From: Dyella acidiphila
GTDB taxonomy: Bacteria > Pseudomonadota > Gammaproteobacteria > Xanthomonadales > Rhodanobacteraceae
DNA length: 64,000 nucleotides
Reading direction: 5' to 3'
Assembly (NCBI RefSeq): GCF_014863405.1
Contig: NZ_JACZZA010000002.1
Coordinates: 1 to 64,000, forward strand
Within the stretch, counting starts at the first letter, position 1, and each line of letters starts with the position of its first letter. The notes beneath the pieces were generated by a model. That model made no database searches. It was not told where the DNA came from and was given only the letters and a program-made list of their open reading frames with translations. This document shows, piece after piece, positions 18,401 to 27,052 of this stretch. Position numbers and translations under genes: made by a program.

Positions 18401-18512
18401 GAGCCAAGTGCTGACGCTGTTCACCACGCCGGTGATCTATCTGTTCTTCGATCGGCTGGCGCAGCGCTTCCAGCGCAAGCCGTCGCTGGCGGCTGGAGAT
18501 AGCGCGCCATGA
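15405..18512 (+). CDS. mdtB: RND multidrug efflux permease, MdtB-type
   Basis: The 1035-residue inner-membrane pump begins MNISRLFVLRPVATSLLM, the classic first helix of RND proteins. It contains the proton-relay helix 4 pattern (IIATGFVVDDSIVMIENIVRYLE, with the paired Asp), the helix 6 block LFMGGVIGRLFSEFAVTLAV and the second-half block IGIVKKNAIMIVDFALEAERD. Pumps encoded as two different permeases with one adaptor (MdtBC in E. coli, MuxBC in Pseudomonas) work as hetero-trimers, exporting bile salts, novobiocin or aromatic compounds in characterised cases. The start codon lies 20 bases after the adaptor gene with a poor ribosome-binding site, suggesting coupling. Confidence 0.9.
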   Translation: MNISRLFVLRPVATSLLMIALVLVGLVAMRFLPVSSLPDVDYPTIQVQTFYPGASPSVMATTVTAPLEVQLGEIPGLQQMTSSSSAGASVITLQFNLALNLDVAEQNVQEAINAANSLLPSGLPAPPTYAKVNPADQPIMTLAVTSNSMSLPQLQDIANNRLGTKISEVPGVGLVTPAGGNVPAVRVEADPQKLAAYGLNIDDLRSLISNVNVSQPKGNFDGPKLDYTINGNDQIQDPTDYLNTVVSYQNGAPVFLRDVARVTQAAQNTEQGAWYNKTPAIVLNVQRQPGANVIATVDQIKAELPQLESTLPAGMKVQVVSDSTGVIRSSVSDAAFELVLAVVLVVLVIFVFLRNLPATIIPSISVPVSLIGTLAVMYQLNYSIDNLSLMALIIATGFVVDDSIVMIENIVRYLEEGETPLNAALIGAGQIGFTILSLTVSLIAVLIPLLFMGGVIGRLFSEFAVTLAVTIVLSGVVSLTLVPMLCARILRAESERHPSRFERISEGLFDKTLAAYERGLRVVMKHQRATLVVFVITMAITVLLYVLIPKGLFPVQDVGVIQGISIADNSVSYSTMVDRQAQLAEAILKDKNVVNLTSYVGIDGTNTTLNNGRFLINLQPRDDRSETAEEIARRIQDEVANIPGIKLYLQPEQDLTLDTTVSPNQYQFVLRGPSQQEFDKYVPALIDKMKQIKSIRDVTSDLNNDGLSVNVEVNRQLAARFGITAATIDNALYDALGQRIVSTIFDQSSQYRVILVAKPEKLPTLQSLGELYLPSQTSSSGQVPLSAIAKIQVTKSPLVISHLAQFPAVTVSFNLAQDASLSKAVEEVNQAEKAVKMPPSITSSFQGAAQAFQDSLSSEVYLLIAALVAVYIVLGVLYESFIHPVTILSTLPSAGIGALVALMVAGSDLDVIGIIGIVLLIGIVKKNAIMIVDFALEAERDHGKPPAKAIFEASLLRFRPILMTTLAAMLGALPMLLGTGTGSELRRPLGLAIIGGLTLSQVLTLFTTPVIYLFFDRLAQRFQRKPSLAAGDSAP

Positions 18513-18540
18513 TGTTTGCAGCGCAGCGCGGTCTGCGCCC

Positions 18541-18671
18541 GCTCCCTTGCGGAGAGAGGGCTGGGGTGAGGGGCCAGCCTCGCGCAGATGCGTATTCAGC
18601 GCGTGGCTTTCATCGAGATCACCGCGAGCGTGCTCCCCTCACCTCAACCCTCTCTCCGCAGGGGAGAGGGA
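18541..18671. repeat. Inverted-repeat cassette between the two permease genes
   Basis: The left arm (18541-18574) and right arm (18633-18671) are imperfect inverted copies of the CTCCC...GGGCTGGGGTGAGGGG family, flanking about 58 bases of unrelated sequence. The 16-base core at 18558-18573 is identical to 43220-43235 in the metH spacer. The architecture is that of a REP doublet (REPIN-like). It fills almost the entire mdtB-mdtC gap. Confidence 0.7.
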
Positions 18672-18699
18672 ACGGATCGCGCGAGTGTGGTGATCGCGC

Positions 18700-21600
18700 A
18701 TGAATATCTCGTCGCTGTTTATTCGCCGACCGGTAGCAACCACGCTGCTGGCATTCGCCATCCTGCTCTCGGGCCTGCTGGCGTATTTCCACCTGCCGGT
18801 CGCACCGCTGCCCAACGTCACCTATCCGGTGGTGGTGGTGCAGGCCAGCATGGCCGGCGCCAGTCCGGACATCATGGCGTCCACCGTGGCCGAGCCGCTG
18901 GAAAAACGCCTCGGCGCGATCTCCGGCGTCACCGAACTCACCTCGACCAGCACGGTCGGTTCTGCGCGTATCGTTATCCAGTTTGCGCTGAACCGCGATA
19001 TCAACGGCGCCGCGCGCGACGTGCAGGCCGCCATGCAGGCGGCACGCGCCGACCTGCCTACCACCTTGCGCAACAACCCCACCTATCGCGAGTACAACCC
19101 GGCCGATTCGCCGATCATGGTGTTGGCGCTGACCTCCAAGACGCTGACCCGTGCGCAGTTGTACGACTCCGCCGACTCGGTGATCCAGCAGCAGCTCTCG
19201 CAAGTCGATGGCGTAGGCCAGATCACCCTGGGCGGCAGTGCCCTGCCCTCGGTACGCGTGGAGCTGGAGCCGAACAAGCTCAACAGCTATGGCATCGGCC
19301 TGGAAGACGTACGCGCGGCGATCGGCGCGGCCAATGCCGACAGCGCCAAGGGTCATATCGACCAGGACGGCCAGCGCTACGAAGTCACCTCCAATGACCA
19401 GATCAGCAAGGCCGCGCCGTACCGCGACCTGCTGATCGCCTATCGCAAAGGCTCGCCGGTGCTGTTGCGCGATGTGGCCGATGTGCAGGACTCGGCGGAA
19501 AACCTCCGCAACATGGGCTTGTACAACGGTCAGCCGGCGGTGCTGGTGATCGTGTATCCGCTACCGGGCGGCAATATCGTCAACACCGTGGCGCAGATCC
19601 GCAGCGTGCTGCCGTCGATCGAGGCGACGCTGCCGCGCAATGTGCATATCGGCATTGCGCTGGACCGTTCGCAGTCGGTGAACGCGGCGGTGGGCGATAC
19701 CGAACGCTCGCTGTTTATCGCCGTGTTGCTGGTGATCGGCGTGGTCTATGTGTTTCTGCAGTCGCCGCGCGCGATCCTGATTCCGATGGTGGCGTTGCCG
19801 CTGTCGATCGTGGGCACCTTCGGACCGATGTATCTGCTGGGCTACAGCCTGGACAACCTGTCGCTGATGGCGCTGACCATCGGCACCGGCTTCGTGGTCG
19901 ACGATGCGGTGGTGGTGCTGGAAAACATCGTGCGGCATGTCGAGTCGGGCATGGACGTGCGCGAGGCGGCGCTCAAGGGCAGCGGCGAAGTGGGCTTTAC
20001 CGTGATCTCGATGAGCATTTCGCTGATCGCGGTATTCACGCCGATCCTGCTGATGCCGGGCATCATTGGCTTGCTGTTCCACGAGTTTGCGGTGACCTTG
20101 TCGATTGCGATCCTGCTGTCGCTGCTGATCTCGCTGACAGTTACCCCGACCATGGCCGCCTACTTGCTGCGTTCCGGCGCGGATATGCATTCGAAGGCGC
20201 GCTGGGCGGTGTGGTACGAAAAGCAGTTCACCCGCTTCAAGAATGCCTATTCGCGCTCGCTCAGCGCGGTGCTCGACAACGCGCTGATGATCGGCCTGAT
20301 GCTGATCGGCCTGATCGTGCTGAATATATTCATGGTGCGGCTGTTGCCGTCCACGTTCTTCCCGGAGCAGGACAACGGCATCCTGATCGGGCAGATCCTG
20401 GCCGACCAGAGCATTTCCTTCCAGGCGATGGAAGAGAAGCTGGCGCAGCTGCAATCGATTGTGCAGAAAGATCCCGCGGTGGCCTCGGTGGCCGGCTTTA
20501 CCGGCGGCCGTGCGCTCAATTCCGCCAACATCTTCGTGGAACTGAAGCCGCTGGCCGAACGCAAGCTCTCGGCCGACGAAGTGGTGGAACGCCTGCGTCC
20601 CAAGCTCAATGCGGTGTCCGGCGCCAAGCTGTACCTGCAAGCTGCACAGGATCTGCATATCGGCGGACGCCAGTCCGCCGCCGAATACCAGTACACGCTG
20701 ACCAGCGACGACCCCAGCGCCATGTATACCTGGGTGCCGAAGCTGGTGACCGAGCTGGGCAAGTATCGCGACCAGCTGCAGGATGTGAACTCCGACTTGC
20801 AGCAGAACGGCCTGCAGACCTTCGTCAATTTCGACCGCACCGCCATGGCGCGCTACGGCTTCGCACCCAACCAGATCGACTCGGTGCTGTACGACGCCTT
20901 CGGCCAGCGCACGGTGTCCACCGTCTACAACCAGCTCAACCAGTACTTCGTGGTGATGGAAGTGGCGCCGCAGTACTGGCAGTACCCGGAGACGCTGAAC
21001 AACGTGTTCTTCAGTACCGCTGCGGGCAATCCCACCGGCACCCAGCAGACGCAGGCGCCGGGCAGCACGGTGTCGGGCATCACGGCCTATTCGGCGGTCA
21101 CCGCATCGAGCAGCGGCGAAGCCGGCACCAATTCGCTCAATGCGAACGCCCAGGCCAACCAGCTGACCAATGCCATCTCCAACTCCAGGGGCGGTACCTC
21201 CAGCGGCAGCGCAGACAGCACCTCGGCGGAAACGCTGGTGCCGTTCCCGGCCATGCTCAGCTACACCAACAACCACACCGCAACCCAGGTCAACCACCAG
21301 GACGGCCTGGTCGCCATCACCATTTCGTTCAACCTGCCGCCGGGCGGTTCGCTGAGCAAGGCGATTACGGCGATCAACCAGGCCATGCGCGACATGGGCA
21401 TGCCGGCCTCGATCCACGGCGCCACCGCCGGTGCTGCGCAGGTGTATTCGCAATCGATGTCGAGCATGCCGCTGCTGATCCTGGCCGCGTTGACGGCGGT
21501 GTATATCGTGCTGGGCGTGCTGTACGAAAACACGGTGCATCCGATCACCATTCTGTCCACCCTGCCCTCCGCCGGCATCGGCGCGACGCTGGCGCTGCTG

Positions 21601-22008
21601 ATCTTCGGCACGCCGTTCTCGGTGATCGCGATGATCGGCATCATTCTGCTGATCGGTATCGTGAAGAAGAACGCGATCATGATGATCGACGTGGCCATCC
21701 ACCTGCAGCGCGATGAAGGCTACGAGCCGACCAAGGCCATCCACGACGCGGCGGTGATGCGTCTGCGCCCGATCATGATGACCACCGCCGCGGCGGTGCT
21801 CGGCGCGGTACCGCTGGCGGTGGGTATCGGCCAGGGTGCATCGCTGCGCCAGCCATTGGGCATTACGGTGATGGGCGGCCTGATCCTCAGCCAGGTCTTT
21901 ACCCTGTACACGACCCCGGTGATCTACCTTTTCCTCGACCGTCTGCGCGCCCGCCTGGCCAGATGGTCCGCCACCCTGCCGTGGAACAGATCGAACGCGA
22001 GCGCATGA
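18700..22008 (+). CDS. mdtC: RND multidrug efflux permease, MdtC-type, with Ser/Thr-rich insertion
   Basis: The 1102-residue permease starts MNISSLFIRRPVATTLLAFA and has the same landmark helices as its partner (GTGFVVDDAVVVLENIVRHVE; IVKKNAIMMIDVAIHLQRDEG). It is about 65-70 residues longer than normal. The excess is a low-complexity Ser/Thr/Asn/Gln/Ala segment at about residues 773-843, between NNVFFSTAAG and LVPFPAML. Other RND pumps have only a tight turn (S-x-G-x-x-VPL) there. It forms the second half of an MdtBC-type heterotrimer. The gap before it is filled by an inverted repeat. The stop codon overlaps the next start by 4 bases. Confidence 0.9.
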   Translation: MNISSLFIRRPVATTLLAFAILLSGLLAYFHLPVAPLPNVTYPVVVVQASMAGASPDIMASTVAEPLEKRLGAISGVTELTSTSTVGSARIVIQFALNRDINGAARDVQAAMQAARADLPTTLRNNPTYREYNPADSPIMVLALTSKTLTRAQLYDSADSVIQQQLSQVDGVGQITLGGSALPSVRVELEPNKLNSYGIGLEDVRAAIGAANADSAKGHIDQDGQRYEVTSNDQISKAAPYRDLLIAYRKGSPVLLRDVADVQDSAENLRNMGLYNGQPAVLVIVYPLPGGNIVNTVAQIRSVLPSIEATLPRNVHIGIALDRSQSVNAAVGDTERSLFIAVLLVIGVVYVFLQSPRAILIPMVALPLSIVGTFGPMYLLGYSLDNLSLMALTIGTGFVVDDAVVVLENIVRHVESGMDVREAALKGSGEVGFTVISMSISLIAVFTPILLMPGIIGLLFHEFAVTLSIAILLSLLISLTVTPTMAAYLLRSGADMHSKARWAVWYEKQFTRFKNAYSRSLSAVLDNALMIGLMLIGLIVLNIFMVRLLPSTFFPEQDNGILIGQILADQSISFQAMEEKLAQLQSIVQKDPAVASVAGFTGGRALNSANIFVELKPLAERKLSADEVVERLRPKLNAVSGAKLYLQAAQDLHIGGRQSAAEYQYTLTSDDPSAMYTWVPKLVTELGKYRDQLQDVNSDLQQNGLQTFVNFDRTAMARYGFAPNQIDSVLYDAFGQRTVSTVYNQLNQYFVVMEVAPQYWQYPETLNNVFFSTAAGNPTGTQQTQAPGSTVSGITAYSAVTASSSGEAGTNSLNANAQANQLTNAISNSRGGTSSGSADSTSAETLVPFPAMLSYTNNHTATQVNHQDGLVAITISFNLPPGGSLSKAITAINQAMRDMGMPASIHGATAGAAQVYSQSMSSMPLLILAALTAVYIVLGVLYENTVHPITILSTLPSAGIGATLALLIFGTPFSVIAMIGIILLIGIVKKNAIMMIDVAIHLQRDEGYEPTKAIHDAAVMRLRPIMMTTAAAVLGAVPLAVGIGQGASLRQPLGITVMGGLILSQVFTLYTTPVIYLFLDRLRARLARWSATLPWNRSNASA

Positions 22009-23456
22009 CTATGAAGATCCCACATACCGCATTGGCCGTATCGCTGGCATTGCTGCTGGGCGGCTGCATGGTCGGTCCCGACTATCACCGTCCGCAAGCG
22101 CCGGTGGCCGCGCAATACAAGGAACTGCCCGGCTGGACCCAGGCCGCGCCGTCGGATGCAACGCCCAAGGGCGACTGGTGGAGCGGCTTCAACGATCCGC
22201 TGCTCGACCAGCTGGAGCCGCAGGTATCGGTCTCCAACCAGACCGTGCGCCAGGCCTATGCCAACTACCAGGAAGCCCTGGCCGAAGTAACGGTGGCGCG
22301 CGCGTCGCTGTTTCCCACTATTGGCGTGACCGGCTCGGGTAGCAAATCGCGCACGAGCAGCGGCTCGTCCAGCCTCAATTCGAACTTCCACCCGATCAGC
22401 ACTTCCGGTTCGGTCGAAGGCAATATCAGCTGGGCACCGGATCTGTGGGGCAAGGTCCGCCGCACCATCGAAGAAAACAAGGCCACCGCCGAGGCCAGCC
22501 AGGCCACGCTGGCCAATGCCACGCTATCCGAACAGACCGCACTGGCGACTGCGGTGATCGAGTTGCGCGTCACTGACGCCAATATCGACCTGCTGCAGAA
22601 AACCGTCGATGCCTATACCGAGTTCCTGCGCGTGGTCAGCAACCAGGGCACCGCCGGCACCACCGCACCATCGGATGTGATCAGCGCGCGCACACAGCTG
22701 GAAAACGCCAAATCCAGCCTGATCGCGCTGGGCGTGGCACGTGCCCAATACGTGCATGCGATCGCCGTGCTGGTCGGCAAAAATCCGGAAGAGCTCGATA
22801 TCGCACACAACGGCACCCTGCCCGTGCTGCCGGATGTGCCGGTGGGCGTGCCGTCGACCTTGCTGGAGCGGCGCCCGGATATCGCCGTGGCCGAACGCCA
22901 GATGGCCGCGCAGAACGCGGCAGTCGGCGTGGCGATTGCCGCGTACTACCCGAGTGTCTCGCTGTCGGCCGCGGATGGCTTCTCGCAATCGCCGCTGGCC
23001 GGCCTGCTGCATCTGGCCAATCACGTGTGGTCGGTGGGTGCCGATGTAGATGAAACCGTGTTCGATTTCGGCGCGCGCCATGGCGAAGTCACTGCCGCCA
23101 AGTCGGCGTACGAAGCGTCCGTGGCCAATTATCGCGGCACCGTGCTTACGGCATTCCAGAATGTCGAGGACGACCTTTCCGGCCTGCGCATCCTGTCCCA
23201 GCAAGCCGAGGTACTGGATGGCGCGGTGAAAGATGCCACCCAGGGCGCACAGATCGCGGTCAACGAATACCAGGCCGGCACGGTGGATTACACCACCGCC
23301 GCCACCGCGCAGGTCACCCAGCTGAGCACCGAACAAACCGCGCTCGGCGTCAGGCAGCAGCGCCTGCTCGACACCGTCTCGCTGATCGGCGATCTGGGCG
23401 GCGGCTGGTCGGCCGACCAGCTCGGCGATGCCAAGCACGCCAGCAAGGCGCGCTGA
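22005..23456 (+). CDS. Outer-membrane efflux channel lipoprotein (NodT/OprM family)
   Basis: The 483-residue protein has a lipoprotein signal with lipobox LGGC near residue 20, followed by MVGPDYHRP, the hallmark opening of NodT/OprM-type outer-membrane factors. Two repeats of the TolC-type helical barrel follow (first half with EALAEVTVARASLFPTIGVTG; second half with LLERRPDIAVAERQMAAQNA and AYYPSVSLSAA). The start ATG overlaps the permease stop (ATGA). It is the outer-membrane exit duct for the pump, completing adaptor, two permeases and channel in a single operon. Confidence 0.9.
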   Translation: MTMKIPHTALAVSLALLLGGCMVGPDYHRPQAPVAAQYKELPGWTQAAPSDATPKGDWWSGFNDPLLDQLEPQVSVSNQTVRQAYANYQEALAEVTVARASLFPTIGVTGSGSKSRTSSGSSSLNSNFHPISTSGSVEGNISWAPDLWGKVRRTIEENKATAEASQATLANATLSEQTALATAVIELRVTDANIDLLQKTVDAYTEFLRVVSNQGTAGTTAPSDVISARTQLENAKSSLIALGVARAQYVHAIAVLVGKNPEELDIAHNGTLPVLPDVPVGVPSTLLERRPDIAVAERQMAAQNAAVGVAIAAYYPSVSLSAADGFSQSPLAGLLHLANHVWSVGADVDETVFDFGARHGEVTAAKSAYEASVANYRGTVLTAFQNVEDDLSGLRILSQQAEVLDGAVKDATQGAQIAVNEYQAGTVDYTTAATAQVTQLSTEQTALGVRQQRLLDTVSLIGDLGGGWSADQLGDAKHASKAR

Positions 23457-23469
23457 AGTGAGCGCAGAC

Positions 23470-24336
23470 ATGCTGGAACTCTCGCCGATCGTCGCCGGCC
23501 TCTGGCGCAGCGTGGCATGGCCGCTGGATGCGCAGCAGCGCGTCAGCTGGATCGAACAGGCGCTGGAGCTGGGCATCAGCTCGTTCGATCACGCCGACAT
23601 CTACGGCGACTACCGTGCCGAAAGTCTGTTCGGCGAAGCGCTGAAGCTCGCACCGGCGCTGCGCCATCGCATGCAGTTGGTGAGCAAATGCGGGATCCGC
23701 CTGCGCTCCGCCGAACTGCCCTACCGCATTAACTACTACGACACCCGCGCCGGCTATATCCGCGCCCAGGTCGAGCAATCGCTGCGCAAGCTCAATACCG
23801 AGCAGCTCGACCTGGTGCTTATCCACCGCCCCGATTACCTGATGGATGCGGCAGCGCTGGCGGAAACCTTCGCTACGCTCACCCGCGAAGGCAAGGTGGC
23901 GCACTGGGGCGTTTCCAATCACAGCACCAGCCAGTTTGCGCTGTTGCACCAGCAGCATCCGCTGCTGACCAACCAGGTCGAACTGTCGCCGCTGCAACTG
24001 GGCGCACTGGATGACGGCACGCTGGACCAGGCCCAGCAACTCGGTCTGCGCCCGATGATCTGGTCGCCGCTCGGCGGCGCCCGCCTGTTTACCGGCGACG
24101 ACGAACAGGCCGTGCGGGTACGTGCGGAGATGTCCGCCATTGCCGAACGCCACGGCATCAGCCTCACCACGCTCGCCTTCGCCTGGGCGCTGCGCCATCC
24201 CTCGCGGCCGTATGTGATTACCGGCACCGGTCGCATCGATGGTCTGCGCGATGCGATAGCGGCCTTGAATGTGCAGCTCGACAACGAAGACTGGTATGCG
24301 ATCTGGGTGGCCGGCAAAGGGCACGGCGTGCCCTGA
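23470..24336 (+). CDS. ydhF: YdhF-like aldo/keto reductase
   Basis: The 288-residue NADPH-dependent oxidoreductase resembles E. coli YdhF along its length. The catalytic tetrad is visible: Asp and Tyr in SFDHADIYGDYRAE, Lys in QLVSKCGIRL, and His in LVLIHRPDYLMDA. SPLGGARLF and the C-terminal VITGTGRIDGLRDA form the cofactor pocket. YdhF-type enzymes are poorly characterised and have no firm physiological substrate. The ATG at 23470 is preferred by alignment; an in-frame GTG at 23458, two bases after the efflux channel stop, is an alternative. Its 13-base distance from the channel gene suggests co-transcription with the pump, perhaps detoxifying carbonyls alongside efflux (inference). Confidence 0.84.
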   Translation: MLELSPIVAGLWRSVAWPLDAQQRVSWIEQALELGISSFDHADIYGDYRAESLFGEALKLAPALRHRMQLVSKCGIRLRSAELPYRINYYDTRAGYIRAQVEQSLRKLNTEQLDLVLIHRPDYLMDAAALAETFATLTREGKVAHWGVSNHSTSQFALLHQQHPLLTNQVELSPLQLGALDDGTLDQAQQLGLRPMIWSPLGGARLFTGDDEQAVRVRAEMSAIAERHGISLTTLAFAWALRHPSRPYVITGTGRIDGLRDAIAALNVQLDNEDWYAIWVAGKGHGVP

Positions 24337-24351
24337 GGCACGCTCGCACGC

Positions 24352-25161
24352 TTACTGGAGATCGTAGACCGGCATGGTGGTCAGCGCATGGAAAAGCGCG
24401 TCGCGATTCGCATCGTTCGGCTCGATGCGGCCGTTGTTGTCGTAATTCAATTTGTGATCGGGTGCGCGCAGTGCCCGGATGAACACGCCGCGATAGCGAA
24501 AATTCATGCTGAGGCTGACGGTCTGCCGTAGGGTCAACGCGTTGCCGCCGTTTTCCTGCACGGCAGCGTCAAGCATGTCGTTCCAGCCCTGGATAAAACC
24601 CAAGGCCGTATTGCTCAACTCCAATGCCAGATGCTGCTGCAGGAACGAGGTGGCATTGAAAGGCTGGCCGGCCTGCCTCGCCGCGGCGATGCTTTGCGCA
24701 ATCTGCGCCTTCAATGCCTGCTCCCCCGCAGCGATCGCCGGCGCTGACTTGGTCCGATAAGCAAGTTCGCCCAGCGCAAATACCATGTTGTTGCCGAGCA
24801 GATCGCCGGGCATCACCACATCGTAGTAGCGCGTTTTCGCCTGTTGCTGGACAAACGCAGGCGTGAAAGCCCAGATCGTGCCGCTGACATAGCCGCCGAA
24901 CGGCCCGCCTGACGGCGGCAACGTCGTCGCTTCGCCCACCTTGATGGCCGTCAACTCACCGGAGGCAGCCAGTTCGTTCAATTGCGCGGTCAATGCGGGC
25001 GATGCCTGGATGGCATCGGCAAACAGCCGATACTGGTCCGGTGTTGCGTTGGCTTGCAAGCTCGAAAGAATGCTCTGCAGCGGCTGGTTCGGCGTAGCCA
25101 GCAGCGAAGTCGAAGCGAACGCAAGCGCCACTGCGGCCAGTAATGCCACCCATGATTTCAT
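24352..25161 (-). CDS. Secreted/periplasmic protein of unknown function
   Basis: A 269-residue protein starts with a clear Sec signal peptide (MKSWVALLAAVALAFASTS, cleavage near SLLA-TPN). The ATG at 25161 is supported by GGGGAA about 5 bases upstream. The mature part is mostly helical by eye, with a central segment AYRTKSAPAIAAGEQALKAQI and a C-terminal Asn/Asp-rich turn LNYDNNGRIEPNDANRDALFH resembling a calcium-binding-type loop. I do not recognise a family. It converges with the aldo-keto reductase gene (15-base gap) and has 106 bases between it and the nucleotidase gene, so it is probably its own unit. Confidence 0.65.
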   Translation of the reverse strand: MKSWVALLAAVALAFASTSLLATPNQPLQSILSSLQANATPDQYRLFADAIQASPALTAQLNELAASGELTAIKVGEATTLPPSGGPFGGYVSGTIWAFTPAFVQQQAKTRYYDVVMPGDLLGNNMVFALGELAYRTKSAPAIAAGEQALKAQIAQSIAAARQAGQPFNATSFLQQHLALELSNTALGFIQGWNDMLDAAVQENGGNALTLRQTVSLSMNFRYRGVFIRALRAPDHKLNYDNNGRIEPNDANRDALFHALTTMPVYDLQ

Positions 25162-25267
25162 CGCAGTTCCCCTGTGCGAAGGTGTCGGCGACACCACGCA
25201 CCGATGCTAGCGCATCTCGCCTACACCACTGCAAGCGTGCGGACAACGCAACTATTTGCGCTGCCAA

Positions 25268-26209
25268 TCAACCGTTGCTGACGCCATGCGGCACGTGCCC
25301 GGTAGCCACATGCTTGCGCGCCGACTCCACATTGGCCGGCGAGTCGTCGAAGAAAATATCGGCGCCGAAGGCATCCAGGAACGGCCCCTTGTCGCGGCCG
25401 CCCAGAAACAAGGCTTCGTCGATACGCACACCCCAGCGGCGCAGGGTAAGAATCACGCGCTTATGCGCAGGCGCCGAACGTGCCGTGACCAGCGCGGTGC
25501 GGATGGGTGAGTTTTCCGCGGGAAAGGCTGCCTGCAGACGATGCACCGCAGTAAGAAAACCACGGAACGGCCCCACCGACAGCGGTTCGTCGGCGAGCTC
25601 GGTTTCACTGCGATGGAATGCTTCCAGGCCTTCTTCGCGCGACACGCGTTCGCCCTCGTCGCCAAAAATCACCGCATCGCCGTCGAAAGCGATCCGCAAC
25701 TGCTCGCTTGCACGCGGCGGCGCCACCGAAGGAAGAATGGTGGCGGCGGCCACGCCGGCTTTCAGCGCACGGCCGACGTCCTCCGCATTCGCCGACAGAA
25801 ACAGGTCGGCCTTGAACGGCGCGATGTAGTCGGAGGTCGGCGCGCCGCTGGTGAATGCCGCCCGGCTGATTTCCAGGCCGTAATGCTGGATGGCGTTGAA
25901 GATGCGCAGGCCCGTATCGCCGGAATTGCGCGAGAGCAGAATCACTTCCACCGGCGGCACATCGCCAGCCAGCTTGTTCAGGCCCAGCAGCTTCTGCACC
26001 AGTGGAAAAGCGACGCCGGGCTGCAGGATTTCATCTTCGTGTTCGATCTGGAAGGCGCGGTACGCATCCAGCCCGTCGCGCTCGAACAGGTTGTGGCTGT
26101 CGCCCAGGTCGAACAGGGCGCGCGAGGAAATCGCCACCACCAGCTTGTTGTCGGCGGCAGCGCGTGGATCGTGGGCGGCGGAAGCGGGACGGTTCATGGC
26201 CAGGTTCAT
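25268..26209 (-). CDS. Cytosolic 5'-nucleotidase (bacterial 5_nucleotid family, HAD-like)
   Basis: The 313-residue protein has the family's N-terminal pattern KLVVAISSRALFDLGDSHNLFE. Further landmarks are ILLSRNSGDTGLRIFNAIQHYGL, IAFDGDAVIFGDEGERV and, near the C-terminus, FFDDSPANVESA, corresponding to the HAD motif 4 acidic pair. The predicted reaction is release of phosphate from nucleoside 5'-monophosphates. The ATG at 26209 lies just one base past the stop of the NAD kinase gene; a second in-frame ATG is 12 bases later. The tight junction makes an operon with nadK almost certain, linking nucleotide turnover with NADP supply. Confidence 0.85.
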   Translation of the reverse strand: MNLAMNRPASAAHDPRAAADNKLVVAISSRALFDLGDSHNLFERDGLDAYRAFQIEHEDEILQPGVAFPLVQKLLGLNKLAGDVPPVEVILLSRNSGDTGLRIFNAIQHYGLEISRAAFTSGAPTSDYIAPFKADLFLSANAEDVGRALKAGVAAATILPSVAPPRASEQLRIAFDGDAVIFGDEGERVSREEGLEAFHRSETELADEPLSVGPFRGFLTAVHRLQAAFPAENSPIRTALVTARSAPAHKRVILTLRRWGVRIDEALFLGGRDKGPFLDAFGADIFFDDSPANVESARKHVATGHVPHGVSNG

Positions 26210-26210
26210 A

Positions 26211-26981
26211 TCAATCCGCAGCGAACTGCTCATCCAGGATGCGCTGCTCCAGGTTGTGCTCCGGATCGAACAGCAGGCGCACCCCTTGCTCGCGCGACTG
26301 GCGGATGTCCACCGAGCGCACGTTGCGTACTTCCAGAAAATCCGCCGTGGCGCTGATCGGCCGCTTGCCCGGATCGAGCACACGCAGACTGACCTGGGTG
26401 CGATGCGGCAGGATCGCGCCGCGCCAGCGGCGCGGACGGAACGGGCTGATTGGCGTCAGCGCCAGCACATTGGCGTCGAGCGGAAGGATCGGGCCGTGTG
26501 CCGAAAGGTTGTACGCGGTGGAGCCGGCCGGGGTGGAAACCAGGATGCCATCGCAGACCAGGGTGGCCAGCTTCACGTCTTCGTTGAGTTTTACTTCCAG
26601 GTGCGCCGCCTGATTGGTCTGGCGCAGCAGCGATACTTCATTGAAGGCAAGTGCGCTGCGTGTCTGGCCATCGCTATCGGTGGTTTCCATTTCCAGCGGA
26701 AACAATTCCGCGGCATGCGCGCGCGCGATCCGCTCGGGCAGTTCCTCGAGCTTGTGCTTGTTCATCAGGAAGCCGACGCGGCCCAGTTTCATGCCGTAGA
26801 CCGGCGCACCGATGGCGCGATGTGCGTGCAGCGTGCGCAGCATGAAGCCATCGCCGCCCAACGCCACGATCACCTCGGCATCGGTGGCAGGTACGTCGCC
26901 GTAGCGATCCACGAGCTTGCGGCGCGCTTGCTGGGCGACATTGGTTTCGCTGGCGACGAACGCAAGACGCATAAAGTCCAT
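26211..26981 (-). CDS. nadK: NAD kinase
   Basis: The 256-residue enzyme phosphorylates NAD to NADP. The diagnostic motifs are present: [11 protein letters not shown] (the GGDG phosphate-binding loop with the catalytic Asp) at about residue 42, [10 protein letters not shown] in the middle, and [22 protein letters not shown] near residue 150. The length is slightly shorter than E. coli NadK, matching the short form common in Xanthomonadales. Translation may begin at the first ATG or at the ATG three codons later (MRLAFVASE). It is the first gene of a two-gene minus-strand operon with the 5'-nucleotidase. Confidence 0.92.
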   Translation of the reverse strand: MDFMRLAFVASETNVAQQARRKLVDRYGDVPATDAEVIVALGGDGFMLRTLHAHRAIGAPVYGMKLGRVGFLMNKHKLEELPERIARAHAAELFPLEMETTDSDGQTRSALAFNEVSLLRQTNQAAHLEVKLNEDVKLATLVCDGILVSTPAGSTAYNLSAHGPILPLDANVLALTPISPFRPRRWRGAILPHRTQVSLRVLDPGKRPISATADFLEVRNVRSVDIRQSREQGVRLLFDPEHNLEQRILDEQFAAD

Positions 26982-27052
26982 CTCGATGCAGGAATGCGGT
27001 CGAGCTTACGACACACCAGGAAGACTGACCATGCCCGGATAGGCAGGCTGGG

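Noticed and set aside
15258-18407. A 1049-codon minus-strand open frame over the MdtB-type permease gene, with similar frames opposite mdtC and the second RND permease
   Set aside because: Mirror-image frames opposite RND permeases; translations are His/Gln/Arg/Asp-rich with no recognisable domain or signal.
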